64,000 nucleotides of DNA from Caprimulgus europaeus (lineage: Eukaryota; Chordata; Aves; Caprimulgiformes; Caprimulgidae). The stretch is from assembly GCA_907165065.1 (NCBI GenBank), contig OU015524.1, positions 34,849,295 to 34,913,294 on the forward strand, read 5' to 3'. Position numbers and translations under genes: made by a program. Under the pieces are notes generated by a model, which did not search any database, was not told where the DNA came from, and worked only from the letters and a program-made list of their open reading frames with translations. Below are positions 12,756 through 24,287 of this stretch, piece by piece (the first letter of the stretch is position 1; each line of letters begins with the position of its first letter).

Positions 12756-15700
12756 ATCAAGGTACAGGATCACCTGTACAGCACAACCTTGTAGCTTTTA
12801 CCAAGTTTCTTTTAGAACAGCTAAAAGACAGGGTTTGGCAAAAAAACTTCTATAGAGGCTGCAGTTTTGGTTCATCTTGGCTAAAATAACCTATCCAAAA
12901 CTGCCTTAGTTCTCTGTAGTAGCCTCCAAGCAGGTTGCCTGTCATTACTTTGCCACCCTTCTTTACCCACACCCCCTCACCCTCACTGAGCTAGAGACCA
13001 GTCATCCAGTACTAGCTAGCACCCTGGATTCAAAGGATCCACTCTTTCCTGGTGCAGGGCTCGGTCTGCCTGGCCACCTGGTCTGCAAAAGCCAAGGACC
13101 TGGTTCAGAGGTACCCAAAGGCAAATTTTTTTCACTAACATGTTCAATGCATTTATCATCTGAACAAGCAAATGAGGAGCCTCTGGATGCATCAGAGTCC
13201 CTGCATACAGGCAGGTCTGTGTAGAGATGCCAAACAAGTGCATGGACCTCCTGTGTCCTCAGCACAGCAAAAGCAAGGTACCTCCTCTCCTCCCTCAAGG
13301 ACCTCAATCCAGGTCAGGGAGCTGGACCGTGGATGTTTAGTCTGGAATGGTCTGCAGGACACGATTGGTGGTGTTCCCGTGATATTTCACACAATAAGCT
13401 TAGAAAGGACAATGCAGTTGCTTTGTGAGACATGGTGATGCTGTGTCTTGTGACACAGCCTATTAGCAGATTGGCTAATGCTGGGTGTGCAGCTGCTTTC
13501 TGTCACGGGAAAGGCTGAAAGCAGCCAGAATATACCTGTGAATCCTGCCGCTAATTACTTAGAGCAAAAACCACTGTGCTTCCGGTTTCCCTGTATCCAA
13601 GTACCTTGTAGACCCATGCAAAATAGCAGTCAATAACTAGAACAAAAATCCTCTTTTATGCCTTACTAAAATCCTGCTCTGTAAACGGGATTATACTTAA
13701 AATAGGCTGTGATAGAGATACAAGGAAAGAGACAGATGCTTACATTTCTTTTCATGAAGACAACTTGCTAAACAGCTGAATGGATTTTGCCTCCTCTGCT
13801 TAACCCCAGCTGCCTCTACACCCTCTATTCAGAATGTTTTGCCTCTTTACAGGGCCTGTCTGGCAGCCCTCCATCACTGCCTAATTTTGCTGGGGCGGGA
13901 TGCAAAACAGCCCAACAAGAGAACTTAACTTTTTTCCCCTTAATTTCACCAAGGCCAAGATTTCCCCTTCTTGCTGAGGATGGCTTGATGGTCACAAGGA
14001 TCCCAGCAGTGAACTTCCTGTGAACTGATGGGAACAGCCCTTCTCCCGGAGCAAGGAGACAATATCCGAGAGCGGTGGATGGGAAAACAAGGTAGGCAGC
14101 TAATAAAGAAAATTAACCCGGTGGACATGATTTGCCTGCACTCTCCAAAGCTGGAGTTCTTTTATAAGGCTTGCCTCAGAAAGCTCTTAAGGATAACAAC
14201 TAATCCCTGGATAAGGGTCAAAGTTCTTGCTGGGCATTAAAACTTGGTGATGTGATTAAAGAAAAAGTGAAAACTCAGTGCTTGGAGTAGAGCCTCCAAC
14301 GAGGAAGCCGCAGGGTGCTGATGCTCTGGTCACCACTGAATGATCCTGGGACAGTGAGGATGAGGAGCTAATGGGTTTGGCTCATGGTGCTCAGATGTCT
14401 GAGAAGCCTGAAAGGGATGTAAAGATAGTTTGGAGTAAAGCAGCACAACAGCCCTCTGAAATGGCCCCTGGGTAGGTGCAAAGTGACCTACCCTGGTACA
14501 GAACAGCCAAAACTTCATCTCTCTACCAATGCGCCTTGAAGGCGCCCTCTGGAAAATAATAGTTATCAGTTGCTGTGGATACCTCTGATTGGTATCCACA
14601 AACCTCTGGGTTTTGAGTGTATCTACAACCCAAAAGGCAAACTGGGCTCAAGTCACTTAAAACCAGGAGAGAAGCTGTAAAAAATATCCACAGCAAGACA
14701 AGGACGTATGTGTAATCCTTTTCCAGGATTACAAAAGGTCTGAGATTGACAACACCAGAAGATGGGTAGAAGCTGGATGTGAAGGAATATGGCAAGATCC
14801 TGGAGAGCAGAGTCTGAAGTGTGCTGGAGGGGACTCACTGGCAGGATTTAAGGCTAGGAAGGGAAGTCATTGCTGGCAAATCACTCACACAGCTGAACTC
14901 CACAGCAGTTTGAAAACTAAGGCAATCTGGGAGCACTTGCCTTCTGAGCTTTTGGAGTACATTTGGGTCATGTTGGATTTTATTTTTTCATGAGTACAAA
15001 GGATTGAAAGCTTTTTGGCTTGACTAAAAGCATACGATAGTCTTCCATGCCACACAGCTCTTGTGCTGGTGTAAGCAGCACCAGATTCTCAGCGCTGGCC
15101 ACTCTGGGCTCTGGCCGCTGCCTCTTCTCCTGTGAGGTCACCCCACAGATGGGAGATTCCAGGGAGTCGATAGCCATGGAGGCAGCCGTGCAGCATCTCA
15201 CAACCACCCTTTCTGCAGCAGGGCTCTTCCTGGCACCAGGAGGCTGAGGGGCTGCCCAGGGAAGGCTGCCCAGGTGCTGGTGAAGCTGAGAGCTCAGGAA
15301 CTCCTGTAAACCCTAACCATGGGCTTTCCAGCACCCAAGGCAATTCACACCAGCAAGAGTTGTGTCCATGGGAGTGCAGGAGGTTTTGTAACTGGGAGGG
15401 TTCCCTGCACCCTGGGCTGCCAGATAATCTCAGGGCTGCCCCACCCTACTCCTGAGACACAGCCAGACTATTCCTCCTCATCCTCCCACCTCACAGGGCA
15501 TCCCTTACCTTCCACCCTCATCAACCTTGCACTGTCCCCCTCCTCTCCCACATAGCAAAGCCCCTCCTGAGTTATGCCTTTCTGTTTCCCCTCCTATCCA
15601 TCCCCTACCCCATACGCACCTGTCCCCTTCCCAAAGAGCAGATGGAAGGAGGTGCTATCAGTACCAAAGTACCTGTTGAGGTTCTCTCTCAGATGATGGA

Positions 15701-15879
15701 GAGGAGCAGGGAAATATGACTGCAGCTGGAAGTGGGTGGTGTGGGGACAGTGACATACCTGCTTCTGGGGAAAGTGCACAGAGACCCCTAACAATTTCAG
15801 CAAGATGGGAAGCCTTCTACTACACAGCAATAAAATAATTAGCAGTGGATGGCACTTGATCACCTGTCAAGGGTCCCAA

Positions 15880-16020
15880 AAGAGGAAGATGGGATTTTGT
15901 CTTCTGCATGGACAAATTAAGGCAGGGAGGGAAAGCAGAACATTGGCAGCCCAGCTGGGAGCTGAACCCAGCTCCCTCACTTCCCACACCTCTGCTCTGC
16001 CCTACTGACTAGGACGCGCT
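15880..16020 (+). repeat. MIR-like SINE remnant (weak)
   Basis: GGACAAATTAAGGCAGGGAG followed by GGAGCTGAACCCAGCTCCCT and a CCTACTGACTAGG end. This resembles the 3' half of MIR; diverged. Confidence 0.4.
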
Positions 16021-16289
16021 GACTCCCACGGTTCCTCCAGCTGCGCTAGGCAATTCCTATCTGATGGTGAGGGAGAAATACAGCTCACCAGATGATTGAA
16101 CACAGCTACGTGCTGGGCCGCACCTGTGCCCACACTGTGGGGCACCACCACTCCCACCCTGGCACTGGGAGCCACAGCACCCTCCTGACTCAGCAGCACC
16201 CAGGAGAAGGTTCCCCCATGAACTCCCCGAGCTGGCACCTCCAGCAGAAGTGATTGCAAATTCCAGTGCAAGCAGAGAAATCCTCCAAA

Positions 16290-16900
16290 AGGATTTAGAG
16301 AGATTAGAAATGAGCAGGAAAAAAAATGAGGCTTAACTTGGGAAAAGATAAGCTAATGTATCTGGGGCAAAGCTGCTTTGTGGTGGGAAGGGGACACCCT
16401 GGAAAGCAGAACTGTCAGAACAGGTTGAGAAGGAGCAACCATGGAGAGATGCATCCACAGAGGGAAACAAGGGGATGTGTTGAAAGGCAGCTGCCTGTTT
16501 CCTCTTCTGTGGTTCTGAACTGATCCACCTTTGAGTGTGCTCAGCAGCAGACAACTTTTGAGGGAAAAGGAGTATTACTGTTATGTATGAAAGATGTCAG
16601 GAGATGAGGAACAGGAATGAACAAGGACAGAGCTCAATCAGGTGATGTCAGGGGCTTTGAAGAACCATCTTATGTCACTGGCCAAGAAACTTCTGCAGAG
16701 GAGACGTGATGAGATTCCACAAGCATCTGAGGGGTCCACATCAGAGAGGAAGGGATCGCATCTATTGACGCATCTGCAAACTTAGAGTAACAGGGTGACA
16801 TTAAGGCAGAGAAAACAGAGGCTAAAAAGCAGGACAGAGTCATGGCAGTGCAGTGTTAGGCTGTGAGGTACAACCTGCACAAAGATAGACAAGTTCACAA
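16290..16900 (+). mobile_element. Ancient L3/CR1-like LINE remnant
   Basis: Short matches in the expected order to the old CR1/L3 ORF2: AACTTGGGAAAAGATAAGCT, then GGGGACACCCTGGAAAGCAG, then GAGGAGACGTGATGAGATTC and GAGGAAGGGATCGC. It is heavily mutated, without an open frame. Family and boundaries are approximate. Confidence 0.5.
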
Positions 16901-19900
16901 CAGCAGCACATTGGCAACTGGTTAACAAGACAACCTACACCCAGAAATTGTTCCTCTTGAGATGTTTCTCAGTCTGTGACTGGTCCCAACAATTCAGCAG
17001 GGGTGTGGATCACACTCAGTCCCACAAAGTGACTCATGAATGTCACAGCCTCTTGCACTGCACTTCCAGCCACCCCAGCAGGGTACTGGTGCAGAGGGCA
17101 GTGCCACTCCCTGACTCATCAGCACCACCTCTGGCAGCTCAGCCAGTTCTCCTAGGTGCCATGTATTGACTAGGTCTACACTGCACGTTCACAACACAGG
17201 GCTCTGGCAAGCCAATATTGCAACCAAGGAATTGGTCCTAAGCCTCAAGACCAGCCTCACATTAGTCACTGAATAACTCAGGATGATCCCATGACGTCAT
17301 GGTGCTTATGGAGACTGGAAATAACCAGATCCAGTGCCGTTGACTCCCTGTTCACCACACTTCCAATGGTGAGATAAATACAAATAAGTAGGAGTTGGTG
17401 CCCTATTCCCCAGGAGCCACAACACCTTAGAAGAAACATGATCTACTTAGGAGTCTCCAGGCTGCTTCTCCCAGATGTGAGGTCCTTGCAATGCAAAAAT
17501 AGAAGGCATGAACATTCCGGCAAGCTGCCCAACATAAGGAAGGAGACTTGACAGAGGAATGAGTCAATTCAAGCTGGGAAAAAAAAAAAAAAACCAAAAC
17601 AAAACAAAACAGTGGAGGTGATTAACAGCAAGTTGCTTTTCAGAAGTTAGTACCCGCACTGCTCTCTGAGCAGCCAAGTGAGAGGTTTCTTTGAAAGGAA
17701 TGAGTCCATCATAAAGCTCTGTTGGGGCTTTTTCTTCTGCACTCATGGAGTCAGAGCCTCGCATGGGCAGGAAGGGCAGGGAGGGCTGCCGTTGGGAGCC
17801 CAGCTTCTGGAGAAGAGGCTGATGACACAAACACATACTCCCCAGTCATCAATATGTTTGTGGCACAGGCTGCCTCCAGTGCCAGCAGGTTCTCTGTGGG
17901 TGAGAAGAACGGGAAGGCCAGGCAGTGAGATGACAGCTTGGATGCTTTTTGTAAAGTGTTCACCACAGCTCAGGTAGGAGTTATGGTCAAGAGAAAGGAG
18001 AAGGGCTGTGGTCAGTTCAGGAAGGTTACACTTCTGGCCTTAGACTCTCTGAAGATGTGATGAAACTAGATTATTTGCTTAAGCTGATCATTGTACTCAT
18101 CTTGTACCACCTCTCCCGAGCTGTCCATAGGGCTTGCAGCTAAGGGGTTAGGTCTCTCCTCTTTTGCTTTGATAATGCTCCCATTGAACAGGGTTGCACA
18201 TGAAAGGCCCAAAGGCTTGCATGAAGCACACCCTTCCTTCACCACAGACCCACTCAACCAAGATTCAGAGGTATTGCCATCTACAGCCAAAGCTTTTCAC
18301 CTCCAAGGCACCACATAGGCTGGGAGCAAGATATCCTGACATGTATCCCAGATTATTTTGGCATTACCTGGGCCTCCCTGGGGAGTGCTCAGCAGGAATT
18401 GCCACTCATTGGCAGTCTTGGCAGGGTGCTCAGCACAGCCAGGTGCCTTTCCCAGCCCGAGTCCCACCACAGGACACATGCCAAGCACAGAGTGCACCAA
18501 CAGCTCCCGAAATAGCTGGCAAGGAAGGTGTCAAAGTAATGCCCTAGCTGAACCCCTGCCGTGCCGGCATTGGGCTTGCAGCACAGTGCCTTCCCTCTGC
18601 TGCATGCACCAGGCTTGGCCAGGAGACACGCAGCACGAGGTGGGCAGCAGAGGTACCCGGGTACCCCTCCCCAGTGCGTGCTGCCAGAAAACCACTGACA
18701 TCTGAGGGGGGACCTGAACCTTATCCCCTCTGTGGTGAAAAGCCCCCATGGTCCTCCCAGCTCCCTGAACCAAAGATAAAGCCTTCCCCAAAGCTGTGGT
18801 CAGGCACTCTTTGCATTCCTTTCACACCCTTTTTCACTGCTGGTGCAGGGGATATCACCTCCTCCTTCTTATCCACAACTCACCACCTCCTACAAGATAT
18901 GGGAGAACTTGGCTGGAGGTCCAGGCACGAGTGCCTGGTCCCTCTGGGATGGCTGGCAACTCATTAGCCCCGTTGTGCCGCAGGGTGTTGGCTGCTGTGG
19001 GACACAATAGGGACCAGCAGTTGCCTGTGGGGTGGCACAGTGCCACGGGGCCACATTAACCCGGCCCCAAATGGGGCACTGGGAGCAAGAATGGTGCTGG
19101 TGCGGACCAGTTCTGCAGACCTTGGGCTGAACAATCAGTATTAGCCTTAAACTTCAGGCACCCCAAGCACAGAGGCTACCCTCACACTCACCATGTGTTC
19201 TGGGATAAAAATACCCATCTCTCACTACTAAAGCAGGCGGACAGTGGAGGACATGGCCTGTGGGGTGATTTCCTTTGGGCTTCCAAGGTCCTTCATGGAA
19301 CCATGCTGAAGGACAGAAGCTTTACAGACATTTCTAACAGGCACTGCAGGTGTTGGGGAGCCCAAGCAGAGCCTGGCTGACTAGAGACTGGATCAGCACC
19401 ATGACATTAGAAACAAGGGATTAAACCAGCTAGCAGGTGCCAAACGGGAAAGACAGAAGGAGTTTCCAACCAAAAGCACCCTTTTCCCATTGCTGGTGGA
19501 TATTTCTGCTGTCTGCCAGGGCACCCTTTTCAACCTCTTAAGGTGCCTCCGCCCTTTGAATCACACAGGACAAATGAAGCAGGCATGAGGAAAGCACCAG
19601 CCAGCCGCCTGAAGATGGCATTTTAATTAGCCAGCCACCAGAACATGGATGTGACCAGAAGCCTTTGAGGGAAAGTTCACGTGCACAAGGTGAAAGGCTG
19701 CACGTCGAGATCAGAGCACCAGCCTGCAAATATGGCCTCACTCCACACGTCCTCACCTCACCTCGACATGGAGCACATGTGAGCCAGGTGCAAGACACAG
19801 GCTCAGGCTGGGCAGGGTGAGGGGCAGCCATGCTCCTGTGTCCCAGCTCCTCCAGGAGGAAGGTCCTGACCCATGTGCAGCTTCTCCAGCCTGGCTGAGA

Positions 19901-21635
19901 TACTCTCCAACATCAAGCTGCAATCGCTTTCCTCACAAGAGGTGACAGCCCAGCCATAGCCACCCTGGAGGGTAAAGGAGAAGAGCTGGACTGCTTCCAG
20001 GGCCCCAGACACCTCATTCAGAGTTGGCTTGGGCAGGTTCTCACTGCCATCAATTCAGGCAGCTGCCTTGGCTCTGCTGCAGCCACACACAAGCAAATTC
20101 TTTGTGCGGGTAGAGCTGTCCCAGCTGAAATGTGCCATCCAGTCAGGCACAGCCACTGCCTCATGGAGTAGGTGGCTACCAGGTCACCTAGCTCTGGAGA
20201 TGTCCTACTTCTCCTGAGCCCTCAGATGAAGGAAAAGAGAAGGGTGCAGCATGCTCTTCTCCTCCACGCACCACGAGCAGCCTGCGCAGCTCACCATTAG
20301 CAGGCAGGGTTTGACATGTTGCAGCTGACAGGAGGGACCTGCTGCCTCATCCATCCATGAGACCTAGGTTCCTTCATGATGAGATTTCACATCCATCTCA
20401 GCCCAGGGGAGCAACACTGAGCTGCCGGTTTCAATCTTTTCACCTTGCTGACTTGTGAACATTTCCCAGCTCATGTAGAGACAATGTAGGTCTACCGAGG
20501 ATAGGCCCGCTGTCCTTGTTACCTTGCACAACCGTCTGCGAAACAGCCCATAGATCCTCATGCACCAAAAGCTGGTGGTGAACACACAAGGGAAGCAATT
20601 CCTTGGGTTCCTCACACAGCAGCATCTGTGCATGGCCTCACTCACCTTCTCACCTCACCGCTGCACTCCACAAGATGTTACTGAACAAGAAGCACCAGAG
20701 CCTCCTCAAATACTTGTCCTCTTTCCTCCACTCTGCCCCCTGCAGAGGCTGTGACTGCGGATCGACCTGCTAAGCTGCCTAAGTCCGCCCTAAATAAAAG
20801 CCAGATCCTGTATCTTCACAGGAGCAGGACCGAAGCAGCCGTGAACCCAGTGGTCTGTATTAACCAGAGTAAGTCATCTCTTGGACATCCAGGAGTAACC
20901 TGTATGTTCCTTTCCAGCGTGGCCAGATGACTGACACATCATATGCTGACCTCCACGGCTGATGAGGAAAGGATATCGCTTTCAAAGAGCTTTTCCTGCC
21001 AAAGACCCCAAAGCACATCACAAATGATGCAACGGTATGATGATCCCTCACAAAGTGATGAGCACAGTCAGAGCTGAACAGCTCTTTGTTCAAAGCCGGG
21101 CGGGATGGTGAGATCTTGCCGAGCCACCACCGGCAGCTGGTTACAGAGATGCTGCTCCAATTGCAAACACCAACTCCAACTCCATTACCAGTGAAGGGCA
21201 GGCTCAGAGCAGCACTTCCATCTTGCATTGTAAGCTCCACCGTAATCACGTCTACTGGTGCCTGCACAGCGCCCAGCACGTCAGGCTGGGCTCCTGGCAA
21301 GATGGAGACAGGCTGGGACCACCACTGCGCTCCTGGGCATCAGAGGCTGGGAAGGAACCCTGGAGCTCTGCCCCCTCGCTCCTGCCCATCAGACCACCCT
21401 CTTCTAATGAGCAGAGAACTCGGGCTGACCTCCACACAAGTATTTTGGTGCCTACCTCCCATTCATTCCAACGGGCTCTAGGTACCTACATGCTTTTGGA
21501 GGCTCTGGGCCCAAATCCAAGAGTCCGACGGGCAGGTTGCTGGTGCCCTGTAGCCTCCAGAGGCAATGCTAGAGGGTCTGTTACACAATGGAAGAAAACC
21601 AGGATGCAAGGCAGAAGGAGAAGGCAAAGGAAATC
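16901..21635. other. Intergenic stretch below the VEGFA poly(A) site
   Basis: No recognisable gene. It contains an A-rich run with AAAC units (17,578-17,610) and a perfect palindromic CRE-type site at 17,289-17,302. Confidence 0.65.
17289..17302. promoter_or_regulatory. Palindromic CRE-type site
   Basis: CCATGACGTCATGG is a perfect 14-base palindrome holding the full CREB/ATF consensus TGACGTCA. It lies about 4.3 kb beyond the VEGFA poly(A) site. Activity is unknown. Confidence 0.35.
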
Positions 21636-21653
21636 AAGGTCAGAATTAAATTC

Positions 21654-21659
21654 TTTAAT
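21654..21659 (-). promoter_or_regulatory. VEGFA: VEGFA polyadenylation signal (ATTAAA)
   Basis: TTTAAT on the plus strand reads ATTAAA on the mRNA, within TGTATTAAAGAATTTAATTC, which is nearly identical to the end of human VEGFA mRNA. Cleavage is expected roughly 15-25 nt further on, around 21,633-21,640. I saw no clear AATAAA on the mRNA strand elsewhere in the 3'UTR. Confidence 0.75.
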
Positions 21660-21677
21660 ACAAAAAAGTTTGTTTCT

Positions 21678-21692
21678 CGTCGTCGTCGTCGT
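21678..21692. repeat. (CGT)5 trinucleotide repeat near VEGFA poly(A) signal
   Basis: Five perfect CGT units on the plus strand (ACG on the mRNA), 19 nt upstream of ATTAAA. Human has a single ACGAC unit here as I remember it. Confidence 0.85.
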
Positions 21693-22181
21693 TTTTTAAG
21701 ATATATCTGTAATTTCTTTGTTTAAAAATAAATATGTACTAAGGAATATCTTGAAAAAATTCACTAGACACAATACGTAGTGTTAATATCTTTTTTCCCC
21801 GCAATTATTACAGATAAACAGTAGCACCAATAAATAAAATGATAACAAATATTAAAATTAAAAAGGAGAGAGATTCAAGATGTAGAATTTTCTATTTTTC
21901 CTGTTTCTTCTTTTTACATATATAAAAAAATCGTAGCGTCTATTTAATCCGAATCACACATATACATAAACATATATATATATATATACAAACACATAGC
22001 CAAATATATATATAGTATGTAGATGTATATCTAACCCTTGTCTCAATAGGAATGTGTAGGGGTAGGTGTTAGAGAAATTAATTAAATAACTGCCCATAAC
22101 ATGCTACTGACTCTGCCAACAATTGGGGAGAGATGGGATGGGACAACAGGAAGGTTAAATTTATACACAACCAGTACAAAT

Positions 22182-22207
22182 AAAAAAAAAAAAAAAAAAA
22201 AAAAAAA
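22182..22207 (-). repeat. 26-base mononucleotide run in VEGFA 3'UTR
   Basis: A26 on the plus strand, hence a U26 tract in the mRNA, beside the conserved TTTGTACTGG block. It is likely length-polymorphic and prone to sequencing error. Confidence 0.9.
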
Positions 22208-22971
22208 GGAGGTACGGCTTATAAATAGTTGAAATTAAATATTAACAAAGAATACTGAAAAATCCCTACTCTTTAATTAAATTATCTGTTTAATTTCTAA
22301 TTTAAAAAGGGATATTAAATAAGTATATAAAACACTTTCTCTTCCCTCCCCCCCATCGGAAGCCTCTGTCTTGCGCAGGATGCAGCATGGGTATCATACG
22401 TTGCAGATGCAAGCACCCACCCGTGTGTTTTCTCTCCTTCTGAAAGCCGTCAGTCGGATGGGGAGTTCCTAGTGGTTAGTAGTCGCTTGTTGTGAGTCTG
22501 TTTTTAGACTGTCTTGTCTTTTTGGAAGCTTTCCGTGTTGTACATTATCAGGCGTTGAAAATTCAATTGCAGATGATGTTTGGCAGCATTCTGACACAGA
22601 CCGAGTACCTTTTTGATTATTATTATTATTATTAATAATTTTAATCACAGAACTAGATTATATATATCCACATAGATGTACAAACACGCTTTCAGGGGTG
22701 TGTGTGTGTGTGCGCGCGTGTGTAAGGTGGGTTTCACATACACCACAGCGTATATCGCAGATACACACATAGCCAAGATTCTCGGACATGGCTTAGGGAT
22801 TCTAGCTGCCTTCACTTCTGATTCCACAGCCCAAGACGTGGAAAAAGGGCCTGATATTTACAGTACGTCATCAAAAAAAAAAATCTTGACGTTCTTAAGG
22901 GTCATTCACACTGGGCAAGCAACGGAAGGCAGCAAAACTTGCTTTCTTTTTCCCTCCTTCAATCTTGGCAT

Positions 22972-23105
22972 ACATATATATTATTTTTTTATATATATAT
23001 ATGTATAAAAATAAATATATATATATAAAAAAGAGAGAAAAACACAAACATACACACACACACAGGGACACAAATGCACACATTCACATACACACACACA
23101 CCCCC
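22972..23105. repeat. AT and CA microsatellites in VEGFA 3'UTR
   Basis: Alternating TA runs (22,973-23,030) are followed by CA-rich runs at 23,050-23,105 on the plus strand, which read TG-rich on the mRNA. Confidence 0.85.
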
Positions 23106-23837
23106 CTACTGTATATATACTTTTGATTAATATCCCTTTCCAGAAACGTTCCGTAAGCATCTTGGATGCTCTTGAGTGGCAGCTCTGTGCATGAAGAAAG
23201 CAGACAGTGCTGAACAACTGTGTGGCTATGCACCGGTCCCCATTCTTGCTTCAGCACACTGTAGGCCTTGTGTCCTTTTGCAGCCACCAAGGGCGGGAAA
23301 TCTAGACTCCTGTGATACTTCCTTGAATGGAAAGTTAGTGCGCATCAGCTGCCCACCATCCTTAAGAGAGGCCAGCACGTCTCTCTGGCAAAGTTTCCAT
23401 AGCAAATACAGTCAACGCAAAATGTACACTGACATCCCATGTCCCAGCAAGGCAGGCAGGTTATGAGACGAGTAAGGGCGAAGGTTGGGGGAAGAGAGGG
23501 GAGGAGGAATCCTTGATCACGCAGACGGCCATTTCCTTGGCCTTTGACCCATCGCACCCTAGGATGCCACTCTTTGGAACCCCCTGCCCATCCTCTCCAT
23601 CACCTCTCCTCCCTGTCCCAGGCAAGGAGAAGGTGGTTTGTGGTACAGCACACTCTACAGAGAAACAGCGGAGGCCGCACAAGTCAGTTAAGAGTTAAGA
23701 AGTTTACACCCAGCGCTTCTACTCAAGTCCAGTCTTAGCTTGTTTCTTATGCCCCAAGTAGCCCGCTTGTGTCCACAGCAGTCGAGTATTATCCAGTGAA
23801 GACACCAATAACATTAGCAATGTTAAAAAAAATAATC

Positions 23838-23975
23838 AGTATATATATATATATATATAAAAAATATATATGTGTGTGTGTGTGGTTAAGATATACATAT
23901 ATGTATATATAGATGTGGTTAAAATATATATACATATATATATATGTATATGCATGTATACACACATATATATGT
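23838..23975. repeat. AT/TG compound microsatellite in VEGFA 3'UTR
   Basis: TA runs, a (TG)n run at about 23,872-23,884, and nested ATATAC/TGTATA units. The position corresponds to the CA-rich and TA-rich part of the human 3'UTR near the stop codon. Confidence 0.85.
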
Positions 23976-24265
23976 ATGCATGGGAAAACCCATCAAATAC
24001 ACCCCTATAGTCTTCCTGGCTCTGTTATTTAGCAGCATGAAAAGAAAAATAAAATAAAACAGTTCAAAACCCAAAGGTGAATTCTGTGCGGCGGGTGCCT
24101 TGGGGAATGTTCCTTCCGGAGTCCATCGTCCGTACTGAAAGTGCTGTGCTCTACCGATCCTTCATTTTTAGGGTTCATTTGGATTAGTGTTTTGTTTTGT
24201 TTTTTTCTGTCCAGGCGAGAAATCAGGCTCCAGAAACAGGGCTGTTCCCCCTTCTTTTCCGCTGC

Positions 24266-24287
24266 TCACCGTCTCGGTTTTTCACAT
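24266..24287 (-). CDS. VEGFA: VEGFA terminal coding exon 8 (8a type)
   Basis: The last coding exon has 22 coding nt as in human, with acceptor CTGACAG|ATG. It codes CEKPRR then TGA at 24268-24266. The free C-terminal Arg-Arg is the neuropilin-1 C-end-rule motif known for pro-angiogenic VEGFA. Mammals have Asp where this bird has Glu. The exon runs directly into the long 3'UTR. The downstream mammalian 8b acceptor position reads CCTG instead of CCAG. Confidence 0.97.

Larger units (their letters stand above)
21636..24265 (-). other. VEGFA: VEGFA 3'UTR
   Basis: About 2.6 kb from the TGA to the end of the block matching mammalian VEGFA mRNA. Conserved blocks that I recognise from the human 3'UTR include 23,778-23,825 (TGCTAATGTTATTGGTGTCTT), about 22,208-22,345 (AATATTTAATTTCAACTATTT and AGAGTAG), and about 21,690-21,900 (TTATTGGTGCTACTGTTTAT and flanks). 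Several AUUUA elements occur, for instance near 21,830. Between the blocks are AT and CA/TG microsatellites and a 26-base T run on the mRNA strand. By family knowledge this UTR controls hypoxic stability and decay of the message. Confidence 0.88.

Noticed and set aside
23838-23975. Possible CRISPR-like or satellite array
   Set aside because: The periodicity is a simple dinucleotide microsatellite inside a vertebrate 3'UTR, with no spacers.
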